Both the position numbers and the translations under genes were made by a program. Shown one piece after another: positions 25,453-37,100 of a stretch of DNA of 64,000 bases (the stretch's first letter is position 1; the number at the start of each line of letters is the position of its first letter). A model generated the notes under the pieces. It was not told where the DNA came from. It was given only the letters and a program-made list of their open reading frames with translations, and made no database searches. Source of the stretch: Elusimicrobiota bacterium. Lineage in GTDB: Bacteria; Elusimicrobiota; Elusimicrobia; FEN-1173. The stretch spans positions 75,672-139,671 of the forward strand of contig JADJZR010000011.1 of NCBI GenBank assembly GCA_016715645.1. Reading direction: 5' to 3'.

Positions 25453-27012
25453 ATGAAATCCTTTTATATCACCACCCCCATTTATTACGCCAACGACGTG
25501 CCACACATTGGGCACGCGTACACCACCGTGGCCGCCGACGTGGCGGCACGCTGGCGCCGTTTGCGCGGCGACACGGTTCGCTTTCTGACCGGAACCGATG
25601 AGCACGGGTCCAAAATCGCCCAAGCCGCGGCGGCCAAGGGCCAGTCCCCCGCCGATTATCTGGAAGGGGTGGTGGCCCATTACAAGGCCCTGTGGACGCG
25701 GTTAAATATATCTCACGACGATTTTATCCGCACCACCGAAGAACGTCACAAACGGGTGGTGCAACAGGTGTTCGAGCGGTTGCTCAAACAAGGCGACATC
25801 TATTTGGGTTCCTACGAAGGCTGGTACTGCGTTCCCGACGAGACATTTTGGGCCCAGGGGGATTTGATTGACGGACGTTGCCCCACCTGCGGCCGGCTTG
25901 TGGAGAAGATCAAAGAAGAAAGCTATTTCTTACGGTTGTCCGCTTACGAGAAGCGCCTACTGGACTATTACGAACAAAATCCGGATTTTCTTCAGCCGAA
26001 ATTTCGCGCGCCAGAAATTGTCCAATTCGTTAAAGGCGGCCTTAACGATTTGTCGGTCAGCCGGGTCAAAGTGGCCTGGGGAATCCCCGTGGTCTCTAAC
26101 CCTCGCCACACGGTGTATGTGTGGATCGACGCGCTGTCCAACTACATCACGGCGTTGGGCTATGACCTGGAAAAACCAGGGCCCCTGTTTAACCAATTTT
26201 GGCCCGCCGATATTCATTTGGTGGGAAAAGAAATTTATCGGTTCCACGCCGTCATTTGGCCTGTTCTGCTGATGGCGTTGGGGCTCCCGTTGCCCAAACA
26301 GGTGTTCGCCCACGGCTGGTGGACCGTGGAAGGGGAAAAAATGTCCAAGTCCAAGGGCAACGTGGTGGACCCCCACATCGTTGCCGCCGATTACGGCGTG
26401 GACGCGTTTCGCTATTTTGTATTGCGGGAAGTGCCTTTTGGATCCGACGGGGACTTTTCCCTGTCGGCCCTGGCGGGCCGATACAACGCCGAACTGGCCA
26501 ACGCCCTGGGCAACCTGCTCAACCGGGTGTTGACCCTTTTGGAAAAGAATTTTGATGGATCCTTGGACGTTCCCACCGATCCTGTCCTGGTTCCCGCGCG
26601 CGCAGGTGATTGGCTGGCCGACTACGATGGAGTTCTGTCGCGGCTGGCGTTCAGCGAGGCGTTGGAAAAAGTGATGGGGTTGGTGAGCCGCGCCAACAAA
26701 TACGCCGACGAACAGGCCCCTTGGAAGCTGGTTAAAACCGACCTGGCCAAAGCCCATCCGGTGTTGGTGGAAATGGCTCGGGCCCTTAAATTGGCGGCTC
26801 TGGCGCTTCATCCGTTCATGCCCACGGTGACCCAAGAAATGTGGTCCCAGTTGGGTGAATCCGAGCCTCTGGCCCAGGCCGCGCCGGACCTGATCAAAAG
26901 CGGCACCATTGGTTTTACCCCAGGGCAAAAAATTAAGAAGGGGTCGCCTCTTTTCCCCCGCAAAGAGGTTCCCGGAAAGGCCGGTTCCGGGCCCGCATCC
27001 AAACCCGCGTGA
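25453..27012 (+). CDS. metG: Methionyl-tRNA synthetase
   Basis: 519 residues. Class I synthetase with PHIGHAY (HIGH) at about residues 17-23, FLTGTDEHG, one zinc knuckle (WYCVPDETF with CPTCG), HTVYVWIDALSNY, and GEKMSKSKGN (KMSKS) near 295. The anticodon-binding helical domain follows. The C-terminal beta-barrel dimerisation domain is absent; instead there is a short Lys/Pro-rich tail. GGAGG lies five bases before the ATG, and the stop overlaps tatD as GTGA. Confidence 0.97.
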   Translation: MKSFYITTPIYYANDVPHIGHAYTTVAADVAARWRRLRGDTVRFLTGTDEHGSKIAQAAAAKGQSPADYLEGVVAHYKALWTRLNISHDDFIRTTEERHKRVVQQVFERLLKQGDIYLGSYEGWYCVPDETFWAQGDLIDGRCPTCGRLVEKIKEESYFLRLSAYEKRLLDYYEQNPDFLQPKFRAPEIVQFVKGGLNDLSVSRVKVAWGIPVVSNPRHTVYVWIDALSNYITALGYDLEKPGPLFNQFWPADIHLVGKEIYRFHAVIWPVLLMALGLPLPKQVFAHGWWTVEGEKMSKSKGNVVDPHIVAADYGVDAFRYFVLREVPFGSDGDFSLSALAGRYNAELANALGNLLNRVLTLLEKNFDGSLDVPTDPVLVPARAGDWLADYDGVLSRLAFSEALEKVMGLVSRANKYADEQAPWKLVKTDLAKAHPVLVEMARALKLAALALHPFMPTVTQEMWSQLGESEPLAQAAPDLIKSGTIGFTPGQKIKKGSPLFPRKEVPGKAGSGPASKPA

Positions 27013-27806
27013 TCGTCGAAACCCACGGTCATTTGGCCGATGCCCAGTTCGACCTCGATCGCGACGACGTTCTAGCCCGGGCTCGGTTATCGGGGGTGAC
27101 ACCTTTTATCGAGATCGGCGAGGAAGAACCCCAGTGGGCCAAGGCCCGTGCCCTGTCTGAATCCCACCCAGACGTTTACTGGACGGCGGGAATGCACCCT
27201 TATTATGCCAACGCGGTCGACGGGGCCTTGTTGGATCGGTTAGCCCAATCGATTGAACATCCCCGATGCGTGGCGGTGGGCGAGATCGGGTTGGATTATC
27301 ACCGGGACGATTCGCCCCGGGACGTTCAAAGAAAAGCCTTGGCGGACCTGCTGGCCGCGGCGGTACGGGCCCGTAAACCGGTGGTTCTCCATTGTCGGGA
27401 ATCCCACCCGGACCGAACCGAAGCCCAACAGGATTTGCTGGACATTCTTCGGTCGGTGAAGGTTCCCGCCGACGCCCAAAAACCCGCCGGGGTGGCCCAT
27501 TGTTTTCAAGGGACGGTCCCGATGGCCCAGTCCCTTTGCGCCCTGGGATATATGATTGGTGTCGATGCCCCTTTAACCTACCCGAAAGCCGGTGCGTTGA
27601 GAGAGATGGTGGCTACCGTTCCTCTGGAACATTTGGTTTTGGAAACCGACAGCCCCTACTTGCCGCCCCAAAGCCATCGCGGAAAACGCAACGAGCCCGC
27701 TCACCTGCCCGCCATTGCCCGGGCCCTGGCGGACATCAAAGGGGTTCCTTTTGACACGGTGACCTCCGTCACTTCTGCCAACGCCCGCCGATTGTTCCGA
27801 ATTTGA
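27009..27806 (+). CDS. tatD: TatD-family metal-dependent hydrolase/DNase
   Basis: 265 residues in the amidohydrolase TIM barrel. Metal ligands are visible: THGHL (HxH) at about 5-9, VGEIGLDYH (Glu), VLHCRES, a His in VAHCFQGT, and LETDSPYLPP (Asp). Relatives are 3'-5' exonucleases involved in repair; others remain unassigned. It starts at GTG overlapping the metG stop; metG-tatD adjacency is common in bacteria. A promoter for the next gene begins nine bases after its stop. Confidence 0.93.
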   Translation: MIVETHGHLADAQFDLDRDDVLARARLSGVTPFIEIGEEEPQWAKARALSESHPDVYWTAGMHPYYANAVDGALLDRLAQSIEHPRCVAVGEIGLDYHRDDSPRDVQRKALADLLAAAVRARKPVVLHCRESHPDRTEAQQDLLDILRSVKVPADAQKPAGVAHCFQGTVPMAQSLCALGYMIGVDAPLTYPKAGALREMVATVPLEHLVLETDSPYLPPQSHRGKRNEPAHLPAIARALADIKGVPFDTVTSVTSANARRLFRI

Positions 27807-27814
27807 AAAAACCA

Positions 27815-27873
27815 TTGACAAATTGACGAGCTGGCCCTAAGCTTCCTAGGCCGGGAAGGCTTCGCCTTCCCGG
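27815..27873 (+). promoter_or_regulatory. Promoter and 5' leader hairpin before the FecR gene
   Basis: TTGACA (27815-27820), 17-base spacer, TAAGCT (27838-27843). The predicted start is near 27850, immediately followed by a perfect 10-bp hairpin (27851-27860 with 27864-27873, loop TTC). The ATG is at 27883 with no Shine-Dalgarno, so the hairpin occupies almost the entire leader and could affect translation or mRNA stability. Confidence 0.55.
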
Positions 27874-27882
27874 ACAAAAACC

Positions 27883-29592
27883 ATGGGCCATTTACGTCGA
27901 CAGATCGCGCGAATGTTATTTCGAGGAGCGGGACTGACGCTTCTGGGAACAGCCGTTTGTTGGGCCGAACCCATCGTGGTCAAATCGGTTCGGGGCACGG
28001 CCGAAATCCAAAAATCCAATTCACAGGCCAACCGATGGCGCGCGTTAAAAAAGGGAGCGCCCATCAAACCCGGGGATTCCGTCCGCACCGGGCCCGAATC
28101 CCGGGTGGAACTGAAAATCGACGATGGATCCCTGGTAGTGCTGGGTTCTAAAAGTCGCATCCAGGTGGCGTTGTCGGCGCCGTCTCGGGTCTTCAGCCTG
28201 GCGGTGGGCCGGGTGAAAGCGTTCGTTAAAAAACTTCAACCCCAAAGCAAATTTGAAATTAAAACGCCCCTGGCCGCGGCGGCCGTGCGGGGCACTGTTT
28301 TTGAGATGGGGTTTGACGAAACAGCGAACGAAGGGTTTTTGGACGTGGACCGGGGCGTGGTGGACCTGTCCCAGGAGGATCGAACTGTTTCAGTCCATGC
28401 CGGGGAACGAATGGACTTCCGTCACGGCATGCCGTTGGGCGACCGACCCGCGCGGCGGTCCGACGCCGCCCCCGCCGGGGCCGGCGCGGCCGACCGAGCC
28501 GAACTGCGCCGGGAGGTGGGATTGGGGATGAGCAAAGAGTCGATCATGGCCGCCGCCGCCCGGGAGATCCGCACCGCCGAGTATCAAGAAGGAAAAGTGT
28601 TGACCGACGTCAACGGCAACCGGGTGCGACTGGAAGAATACATTATCCGAAACCCATCCGAAGTGGCCGCCAATAAAGATCGCGCATTTAAGTTTGTTGT
28701 GCTCAACGAACGGGACAACCGCTTCGATTATTTTTATTACCTAGGCGTGTTCAACAAAACCATCGCTGACCTGGGCACGGCGTTAAAGGACGTCCGCGGA
28801 AAACTCAATGTTCAGCCGGATTTTTATTTGACGTCTTATGAGATGGGCCAATCCAACACGGTGGATTCGGTGAAAGACACAGGATCCGGCGGCCATCTGG
28901 TCAAGGTCGAATTTGACGGGACCGCCTACACGCTGTCCGATCCAGACGACCCTTCTGACACCCGGACGATTGATGAGGCGACGCCGAACGGGTCGGATTA
29001 CGATATTTACGACCCCGTGGCCGACAGTGTGGGAACGTTCACCATAGCCGAGCGGGCCGCCGGAGAGGGCCAATCCGCCGTTTACGACAGCGTTCAAGAC
29101 TCGTACCGGGCGTTCGAAGCCGGGGATGTCTATTACCGCACGGCGTTTGATTCTTATGAACACCGGCTGTTCGGACCCGGTTGCGCCGTGGGGGGGACAC
29201 TGAAACAAAGCGTGACCAAAAAAAATTCTGTTAACACAATGCTCTCCGCCACCGTGGACACGGATTTCGCGGGGCCCCAGGACCCCGACAACGGGCTCAT
29301 GTACCGCTATTCGTTGGTGAGCCAACCTTCCGGCGAGGGCGTCTACCACAACAAGGTGGAGGTGTTGTACGCCGACGGAACCTCGGAAACTGTCAATACT
29401 TATATAATTTCGGACGAGGGAGAGAAGGCGCCCTTGAGCGCCTTTGACGGTATCGTCACCGGAGCCGATTTTAAAAACGAACTGCTCAAATGGAATTATC
29501 AACAGACCATCGAAGCCACCGAGTTTCAAGGCCGAAAAATTGATTTGGTGGTGGAGCCGAAAATTTTGATTCGCTCGGGCCTCATCCCATGA
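27883..29592 (+). CDS. Exported FecR-domain protein
   Basis: 569 residues. A signal peptide (to about residue 29, ending CWA) leads into a FecR-type beta domain at about 30-175 (VVKSVRGTAEIQ, IKPGDSVRTGPESRVELKI, TPLAAAAVRGTVFEM). This family acts in the periplasm; in classical FecR it signals to a sigma factor, but here there is no transmembrane helix and no sigma gene nearby. Instead a long extra region (200-569) with repeated Asp/Tyr-rich beta motifs follows. It heads a four-gene surface cluster with its own promoter. Its role may be peptidoglycan- or envelope-associated scaffolding; that is inference. Confidence 0.85.
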   Translation: MGHLRRQIARMLFRGAGLTLLGTAVCWAEPIVVKSVRGTAEIQKSNSQANRWRALKKGAPIKPGDSVRTGPESRVELKIDDGSLVVLGSKSRIQVALSAPSRVFSLAVGRVKAFVKKLQPQSKFEIKTPLAAAAVRGTVFEMGFDETANEGFLDVDRGVVDLSQEDRTVSVHAGERMDFRHGMPLGDRPARRSDAAPAGAGAADRAELRREVGLGMSKESIMAAAAREIRTAEYQEGKVLTDVNGNRVRLEEYIIRNPSEVAANKDRAFKFVVLNERDNRFDYFYYLGVFNKTIADLGTALKDVRGKLNVQPDFYLTSYEMGQSNTVDSVKDTGSGGHLVKVEFDGTAYTLSDPDDPSDTRTIDEATPNGSDYDIYDPVADSVGTFTIAERAAGEGQSAVYDSVQDSYRAFEAGDVYYRTAFDSYEHRLFGPGCAVGGTLKQSVTKKNSVNTMLSATVDTDFAGPQDPDNGLMYRYSLVSQPSGEGVYHNKVEVLYADGTSETVNTYIISDEGEKAPLSAFDGIVTGADFKNELLKWNYQQTIEATEFQGRKIDLVVEPKILIRSGLIP

Positions 29593-29611
29593 CCGTAACT
29601 ACGCAGGTGTT

Positions 29612-29830
29612 TTTCCCTCTCCTCTTGGGAGGCTGGTCGCAGGGCTCCCAGCACCTGGGGCGCCAGAGGCGCTTACGCGAGGGCAGGGTGAGGGGAATAT
29701 TTTTCCATCAAACGATTACCCCATTCCCTCATCCGCCCCTCCGGGGGTCGCGTGTGCCAGGGGCACACGGTTGCGACGGGCCGAGCAGGCCCTGGGCCCG
29801 AAGGGCCTTCTCCCAAGTGGAGAAGGAAAA
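29612..29830. repeat. Large palindromic repeat, copy A (head-to-head modules)
   Basis: Two modules of one family lie here with their CCCTCA ends facing each other: 29612-29695 (reverse orientation, ends GGGTGAGGGG) and 29726-29830 (begins CCCTCATCCG, ends GAGAAGGAAAA). Each contains internal hairpins, including GTGTGCC/GGCACAC at about 29752-29767. It fills most of the 283 bases between the FecR gene and the barrel gene. Confidence 0.8.
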
Positions 29831-29875
29831 TCTTCCTTTGTCGTTGGAGACGACAGAGGATCTGAGTCGTTACCC

Positions 29876-31111
29876 ATGACCTCTTCTATGGTTTCGCGAC
29901 GTGGGATCCCCATGGTTGGTCTTTTCGCCTTCCTTTTCTTTGCGGCGAGTTCGGGCCTCCAGGCGGCTTCGGTGACGACGGTGGCCAACCTGTCGATGAC
30001 AGGCGGTCAAGACTTTTTCGACGGCGCGGCCAGTTCCCTCGCAGGGAGTGCCGATGTCCTCGTGACTCCGGTGGTCAAGTTTTCTGACCGCTGGAGTCTG
30101 TTCCCCACCTACCATGGGTTTTATCTGGGCAACCAGCAGATACAGTCCTTTGCGGGGGGGGGCACTTTGTTCCAGGATTCCACAGGCCAGTCGGTGTTGC
30201 TCAAAAGCGTCACCACCCTAGGGTCCTGGAAAATCAAACCGTCCGTGGGGGTCGGGTTTGAATGGCTGAAAGAAACCGAAGATGAAGACTGGGGCGAAGG
30301 GTTGTTCGATTACCGGCGGTTCAGCGGCGGTTTGGAATCCGAATACCAACCTTCCGACCGGTGGGGCGGTCGGCTGGCTTACGATTATTACAAGATGGAG
30401 TTTCCTAACTACACGTCTTTGGAATCCGCCCAGGACGCAACCAATACCCGAGAACTTGCCGGCGAAAATGTGTTGGACAGTCAAAACCACATGGGGACCG
30501 TGGGCCTGTGGACGGTTTTTCCAGGCGGTGTTCGTGCCGACGCGGGGGCCACCCTGACCGGCCGACTCTACGACGATCAACCCGTTGTCAACTCCCAAGG
30601 CCAATTGGAACCCACCGACCGGCAAGACACTCTCTTATCGACCCAATTGGGGTTGGCCCGGGGGTTTCACAGCCTGTTTGATTCCAAACTGCGTTTCTCT
30701 TTGGACGGCCAGTGGAATCGGCAGTCGTCCAACCAAAACCATTATGACGCGAAGAATGAAAACAACCTTTTCCAGGAAAACTATTACGGTTACAAAGAGT
30801 GGATGTGGATCCCCGCTGTGTCGGTGGTCTCCTCGGGCGGGGCGTGGATCACGCGGCTGTCCGCCTCGTTGGAGCGGCGGGACTACGACGACCGCAAAGA
30901 GCAGGACGTCAATGGCAACGACCAGTCCGACCTCCTGTGGGTCAAGACAACCATCGGGCGTTTTTCGCTCACCCGACAGGTGACCGAACGGGCTTCCTGG
31001 GTGGCTCAAGCGTCCGTGGGACGGAGCCGATCCAACACCGACTACGAAGACGTGTTCCAATACACTTACCGAATGGCCAGTTGGGGATTGGGATTTAATT
31101 ATGAATACTAA
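29876..31111 (+). CDS. Outer-membrane beta-barrel protein
   Basis: 411 residues. ATG 29876 (alternative ATG 29888) gives a signal peptide ending GLQA. The body is a series of alternating aromatic/polar strands with Gly and Tyr turns (LFPTYHGFYLGN, WKIKPSVGVGFEWLK, WGGRLAYDYYKMEF, WVAQASVGRSRSN). The C-terminal residue is aromatic (FNYEY), as expected of proteins inserted by the BAM complex. The frame is also open upstream through repeat copy A, but no signal-peptide-compatible start exists there. It overlaps the giant-protein gene by 11 bases and so is part of the surface cluster. A porin or secretion conduit role is possible. Confidence 0.8.
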   Translation: MTSSMVSRRGIPMVGLFAFLFFAASSGLQAASVTTVANLSMTGGQDFFDGAASSLAGSADVLVTPVVKFSDRWSLFPTYHGFYLGNQQIQSFAGGGTLFQDSTGQSVLLKSVTTLGSWKIKPSVGVGFEWLKETEDEDWGEGLFDYRRFSGGLESEYQPSDRWGGRLAYDYYKMEFPNYTSLESAQDATNTRELAGENVLDSQNHMGTVGLWTVFPGGVRADAGATLTGRLYDDQPVVNSQGQLEPTDRQDTLLSTQLGLARGFHSLFDSKLRFSLDGQWNRQSSNQNHYDAKNENNLFQENYYGYKEWMWIPAVSVVSSGGAWITRLSASLERRDYDDRKEQDVNGNDQSDLLWVKTTIGRFSLTRQVTERASWVAQASVGRSRSNTDYEDVFQYTYRMASWGLGFNYEY

Positions 31112-34100
31112 ATTGCGCTGTCTCTCTTTGGCCGGCGCGCTGGCCCTTGCGGTGGGGGCCACCGCCCACGCCGTCAGCATGAATGGAACCGTTAACCTGA
31201 CCGGCGGGTTGGTCGGTCCGGTGTTCGCCCAGGTGGCCGTGGCCACCTATCCCGTCATTAACCCCAGCACCGCATTTACGCCGAGCGTGTACGTCGCTTC
31301 AGTGACCGTGCAAATTCCTTCACTGGTCGGGACATTTAGTTTCCCCAGCCTGCCTTTTTTTACGCCGCCCACCACCTATTACGTTTACGCCTACATCGAT
31401 GCAGACGTCGACGAGGTGATCGATCCCCTTGAACCCTGCGGCGGATACGGGCCGTTTCCTTACCATCAACCAACCGCCACCATGACCGCTGTCTCAAACA
31501 TCGATTCGGGCTCCGTTTCTTTGGACCTTCTTACACGCGGGGCTATTGAGGGTTGGGTGAGTGTCATGGGGGGAGTGACCGGCGACCGCCTTATGATTCG
31601 CGCCGTGGAAGATGTGGCTGCGCCCAACACCACTCTGACGCAATATACCTCCATCCCATTGGCAGGAGGATTCTATTCCCTTCCCCACCTAAAACCCCTG
31701 GCTAATGCCTACAAAGTGGAAGCGTGGATTGACAGCGATTTCGTGGGCGTTCCCTACGCGTGGGATGCCAACGAACCTAAATTCAACGTGTCGAGCCTGA
31801 TGGTGACGGCCAACACCATTTCCAATGCCCAAACGCTCCTGATTTCCGGGCCAGGTCCGGACCACATTCGCCTGACCGGAAACGATATGTCCACCCACCA
31901 GACCATTGTGGTTGACCGGCCTTCGTCCCCCTTGAAAGTCACTGTCCGCGACGCCCAGGATCAGATAGTCGAGGTCCCCGAGGCCACGGCTCTTTATTTT
32001 GAGGCCTATAGTGTCGCTGGTAACATGGTTCCTGAACTGTCAGTGGGGGGGGACGCGTTTCAGCCCGTGCCCGGTCCGATGTATATCGCGGCCGCCCTGT
32101 CGGAGTCCGAACCCCTTGTGTTTCGTTCCACCCAGCCCGGCCATGTGACCTTGCGGGTGGAAGCGCGGGATTTTCCGTCTTCGGGTCAATCCCGATATTC
32201 GTGGTATGATTTTGATGTTCTTCCAGCGGGTTCGGGATTCACGAACGTTGGCGTTCGAACCAACTCCCAACCAGCCGGGGCAGGCCTGTCCACATCGACC
32301 GTCATCACGCCGGACAACGACGGCGCAAACGACAGCGCGGTGTTTTCATGCACGCCCCCCGCCCTGGAGACCCCCTGGGAACTGTGGATTTCGTCCGATT
32401 CTTCCATTGAGTCCAGCGTGATTTATCGTTACTACGGTTACGGAACCGGCGAGGCTTACTGGCATGGATACGATCACTCCGGACGGCGCGTGCCCAGCGC
32501 AACGTATTACGCCCGGTTTCAAACCAACGGGCAAGGCATCGTGTCATCCACATTAACCGTCGTCGTTCAGTCCGTGGGTATCACAGGCCGCGTGGTGGAC
32601 GGCCAGGAGCAGCCTATTTTTGAGGCCGAAGTGAATGTCTACGGCCAAAACGGAGGCGGTTTCCAACTGACCGATTCCGATGGTCAGTTCAACGTGAGCG
32701 GCCTTAAACCCCTTTCCTTTTATAACGTCGAACTGCGCAAGAGCGGTTACCAAACTGTCCGATTCTCCACGTCCACCAACCTGGTCACCGACCCCGCCGT
32801 CGATTTGGGCACGCGCACGCTTGAACAGGGCATCACCTTGGCGGTTCACGTGGATGTGTCAGCGGCGCCAAACCGCGACATTTTTGGCGGCGTCAACGTG
32901 TTCGATCCGGCCGCCCGCGATAACCAGTGGGGCAGTGTGCGCATTTCCAGCGGGTCCACCGCGTCCGATAACGGGCGGTATAACGGCGATGCCCAGTTTT
33001 CTACCTGGACCTTCATCACCGTTCGGCCCAACACAATGTACCAGGTGGAGGTGAACCTTCCAGACTTCGGCCGATCCACCGCCGCTTGGACCTCTCCCGC
33101 CACGGGGATCGGATTCCTCACGTTTAATATGACACGCAAACCCAACGTGTATGGAAAAGTGTTTTTCCCGTCACCGCTCACCATCGGGCAATGGGTCAAC
33201 GTGGACGCGCGGCTGGATCAACAGTCTATGTCCACGGCCTGGGGCGGCGCATGGATCAATGCGGGCGCGCAAGAGGGATTGTTCTCTCTCTACGGACTCA
33301 GCGACGGCACCTACCACCTTCGGGCCTATGCCCAGGGTTTCGTGGCGAGCACCGCCAGTGTCACCGTGGACGGTGAAGATGTGGGCCATCCCAACACCGG
33401 CGGGGTGGATTTTGCTCCGTTTTCTAAAGGGGGAAAAATCACCGGTGACCTCACGGTCACGGGCGACACGACCGGCCTGTCCTCCTCAGGCCCCGGCGGT
33501 TCCTGCGCCAACAACGAATTTGCCGTGCCCCTCAACGCCAATTCCCGGTCGTCGTTTATGGGAACGTTTACCCAGGCCTGCCTACCCAAATCGGCCAACG
33601 TCAGCTCGGCTTCTTACGAAATCGCCGGTTTAGCCGACGGGACTTACGAGGTCTATTCTTACCTGCCGGGGTTCGAATTTTCGTCCAATGGGCCCCTTCA
33701 AGTGACAGTGGCCAACAGCTCCGGGACAGCCAATCTGGGGTTCGTGGCCCTGGCGGGTTCATTGACCGTGGTGGCGGACCTTCCCGCGGACGACGATGCG
33801 GCTTTGGTCTCTTACGAGCTGTCTTTGGGTTATGGGAACACATCTTCTTGGTCCGGCGTTTTGACCGCGTCCGGCCCATCGCAGGGGGTGGCTACCGTCA
33901 CAGGTTTGGGAACCGGCCTTTACACCCTCCAAGTGGAAAACGGAAATCGCGATCTGGATTTTCGGCGGGAATTGGTGGTGCCCGTAAAAAATGGATCGGC
34001 GGCCACGGCCCAGGTTGATTTAACCGTGCCCTCGTATGAGGCCTCTGGAGAAATCGACATCCAAGGAACACTTGTTTTGCCCAGCACCTGGAGCGTGTCG

Positions 34101-37100
34101 GTCAGCAGTATCACCGGGCTGGCCGCGGCGGGCGTTATTCCCCAGGTGGACGTCTACGCCCTCCCGTTTCCGAACCATTACGAGACACGATCGGGCCCGA
34201 TCCGAACGGTCCCCGCGGACGTTCATTCGACGTCGGCCACTTACCGAATCCCCGGCCTCTCGTCGGGAGGCTACTGGTTGCGAGTTCGACAGGATTTGGT
34301 CCCTCCCCCGGCGGGTTGTTACGGCTGTATGTCGGAACCGGGCCTGCCCGACCTATCCAACGAAGGCGCCGTTATTTATGTGGACACACAATCCCTGACG
34401 GGGGTGGATCTCACTCTCACCAACGGGGTCGACGTTTCCGGCACGCTGAACCGTCCCTCGGGGGACACGACCTCGGACACCCGGATCTTTAAAATTCGCC
34501 TGCGCCGGTCAGACAATTTTACCGTGTGGCAAACAACCGTGACCAGCGTGGGGGCCGCTACCGCGTATCGGTTCAGCCACGTGGCGCCGGGGGATTACAT
34601 TCTTGAAATCACCGACCAGGGCATGGATGCCCGCTACGGCGCGAAAGCGGTCCCAATAAAAGTAGCGGCCGCCGCTGTGACAAAAAATGTGACGTTGTTG
34701 AGCGGAGGAACCATTGTCGGCCGCCTGCGCGACGCCGACAGTCAAACCCTCATCAACGCCCAAAACAGTTCCCAATACCTTCCGCAAAATTTTGGAATCT
34801 CGGCCCAGGCCAATCCGTGGGTTCAAGGCGGGTGGGTGGAAGCTTTACGGTCAACAACCACCTTTGGATTTTATTTTGACGCAGACGGCCAGTTCCGAAT
34901 TCCACGCCTCATTCCCGACACCAACTACGACCTGCGTTTCCGTGGCTACGACGGACTGGACAACGCTGACCGCGCTAGCGGGGTCAAAACGTACGCGCCC
35001 ACGGTGATCGCGGGCATTCTCGCGTCCGAAGGACAAAGCGTAGATGTGGGAACCGTGGATTTGAAACAGGGCGTGACTTTGTCGGGGACCGTTTTGTCGG
35101 TGTCCAGCCAGCCGCTGGCCAACGTGCGGGTCATCGCTCGGCCCTCGGTCAAATCCACAGTGGATACCTGGAACCTGCAGGTGGAAGCGTATACCGACGA
35201 GGATGGCCGTTACAGCTTGCAAGGGATCGATCGGGCCTACACGTACTACGACATCGTGGCCGCGCCCCGGTATCGGCCGGGGGAAACGTTTGCGTCCCTG
35301 TCCGGCCCCCGGTACGCGGAGGAACGCCGGCGAATGGTGGATGTCACCGTCGCCACCGCAACGGTGGACAACAATTTTTCGCTCACCGAGGCGATTGGCG
35401 TGGTCACGGGCCAGGTGGTTCCCGTCGATGGCGGGACCCTCGCCCCGGTGTTTTTGGACGATCAAAGCGGAGAGGGATTGCGTGGGGCCGACGTGGTGTT
35501 GCATCGCGACGGAGCCATGTTTGAAGACAATCCCTTGGGCGAAATTGAAGAGCGCACCGCACCCGACGGCACGTTCCGTGTCGAGGGGCTCAAACCCGGG
35601 CCTTACACCTTGCGCGCGTTGGCCCAGGGATATGTGACATCGGTCCAAACCCTTTTGGTTCCCGCCGGATCCAAAGATGTCGGCACCCTCACTCTCGGAC
35701 GCGGCGCTACCGTGACCGGCACGTTAACCAAACCCGGCGGCGCCGCCGTCAACAGCGAAGAGGTGGAAATGGTGGTGGGTGTCGACGAAGATTTCGAAGA
35801 TTTTCTGTTCGGATCCCTGGACATCGACGCGGGAACCATGGAAATCGAAGGATATACCGTGTCCGGTTTTCAAGTTGGTAAAGAGTATTCCCTGATCATC
35901 GTGACCGACAAAGACGATATTTTCGCCACCGGAAGCACCGTCGCCTTTACCGTCGCGGGCGAAACGCAGGTAATCAATTTGGAATACCGCGCCGCCGCGC
36001 CCCGGGTGTTCGTCAATCAAACCCAACGGGTGGTCCTCAACGATCCCAACGATTCAGCGGATGACCAACGGGTCACGTCCGTGCGTTTCTTTGTCAGCCA
36101 ACCCCTGCGCAACCAAACGCCGGGAGATACAGACTTGAGCTCGATTGTGATCGTTAGTTCAGGCGCGGGGACGTTGAGCGACCTGTCCGTCAACTCGTCT
36201 CGCGATACCCTCACCGCAGACTACACGGCACCGGCCACGGAACCATCGTTCGTTTTGGGCCTGAATTTTTTAACCATTGAAAAAGATCCGGCCACCGGGG
36301 ACAATTTCGAAGTTGACGAAACCTTTGCGTTCTACGCTGGATTCGCCAAACGGCGGTCGACCACGGTCTCCAATGTGATCGGGGGCGACGTTCAATTGGA
36401 AGACGAAGCGTCCGGCGTGACGTTCCCGTCCGGAACGTTCGACGTTGCGTCGTCCTCGTCCGTCGAGGTGGAAATCCGAATTTTAGAAGAACTGCCCCCG
36501 GCCTCGGTTCCCGCCGCCAAATCTTCGGGACGAAACGGATCCATAAGATCCTCCCAGGCCAGTGTGGCCCACGCGGCTAAACAGTTCGGGGCCTCGGCCT
36601 ATCCCTCCCAGGACCTTTACGAAATGGCTTCGGCCGCTGCCGCGGTGGACCCTTACAGCGCGTTTTACGACATTTTCTTGCCTGCCGGGATTAAGTCGGT
36701 TCTCAAAAAGTCCGCCCAACTGACCCTCACCTACGATCCAGACATCGCGTCGGATCCCAACACGTTGAACATCTATTTTTACCACCCCGAAAAACAGTTG
36801 TTTATTCTTGAAAACGCTAACCGTGTGGTGGACGAAGTTAACCACACCATCACGGTGTCAGTGGGACACTTATCAACGTTCCTGGTGCTGAACAACCAGG
36901 ACCCTGTTTTGGGCGGCGAACAGGCCGATGCCGGATACAATGGGGATTCCATCCAGGTGTTCAACACCCCCAACCCGTTCCGGCTCGCATCCAAAACGGT
37001 ATCTTTGTCCCACACAACGCCCAACACCGCCACCACCGACGGCACTTACATTTGTTACAACCTGCCAGACGGAAAAATGGGTGGCGTAAAAATAGAAATA

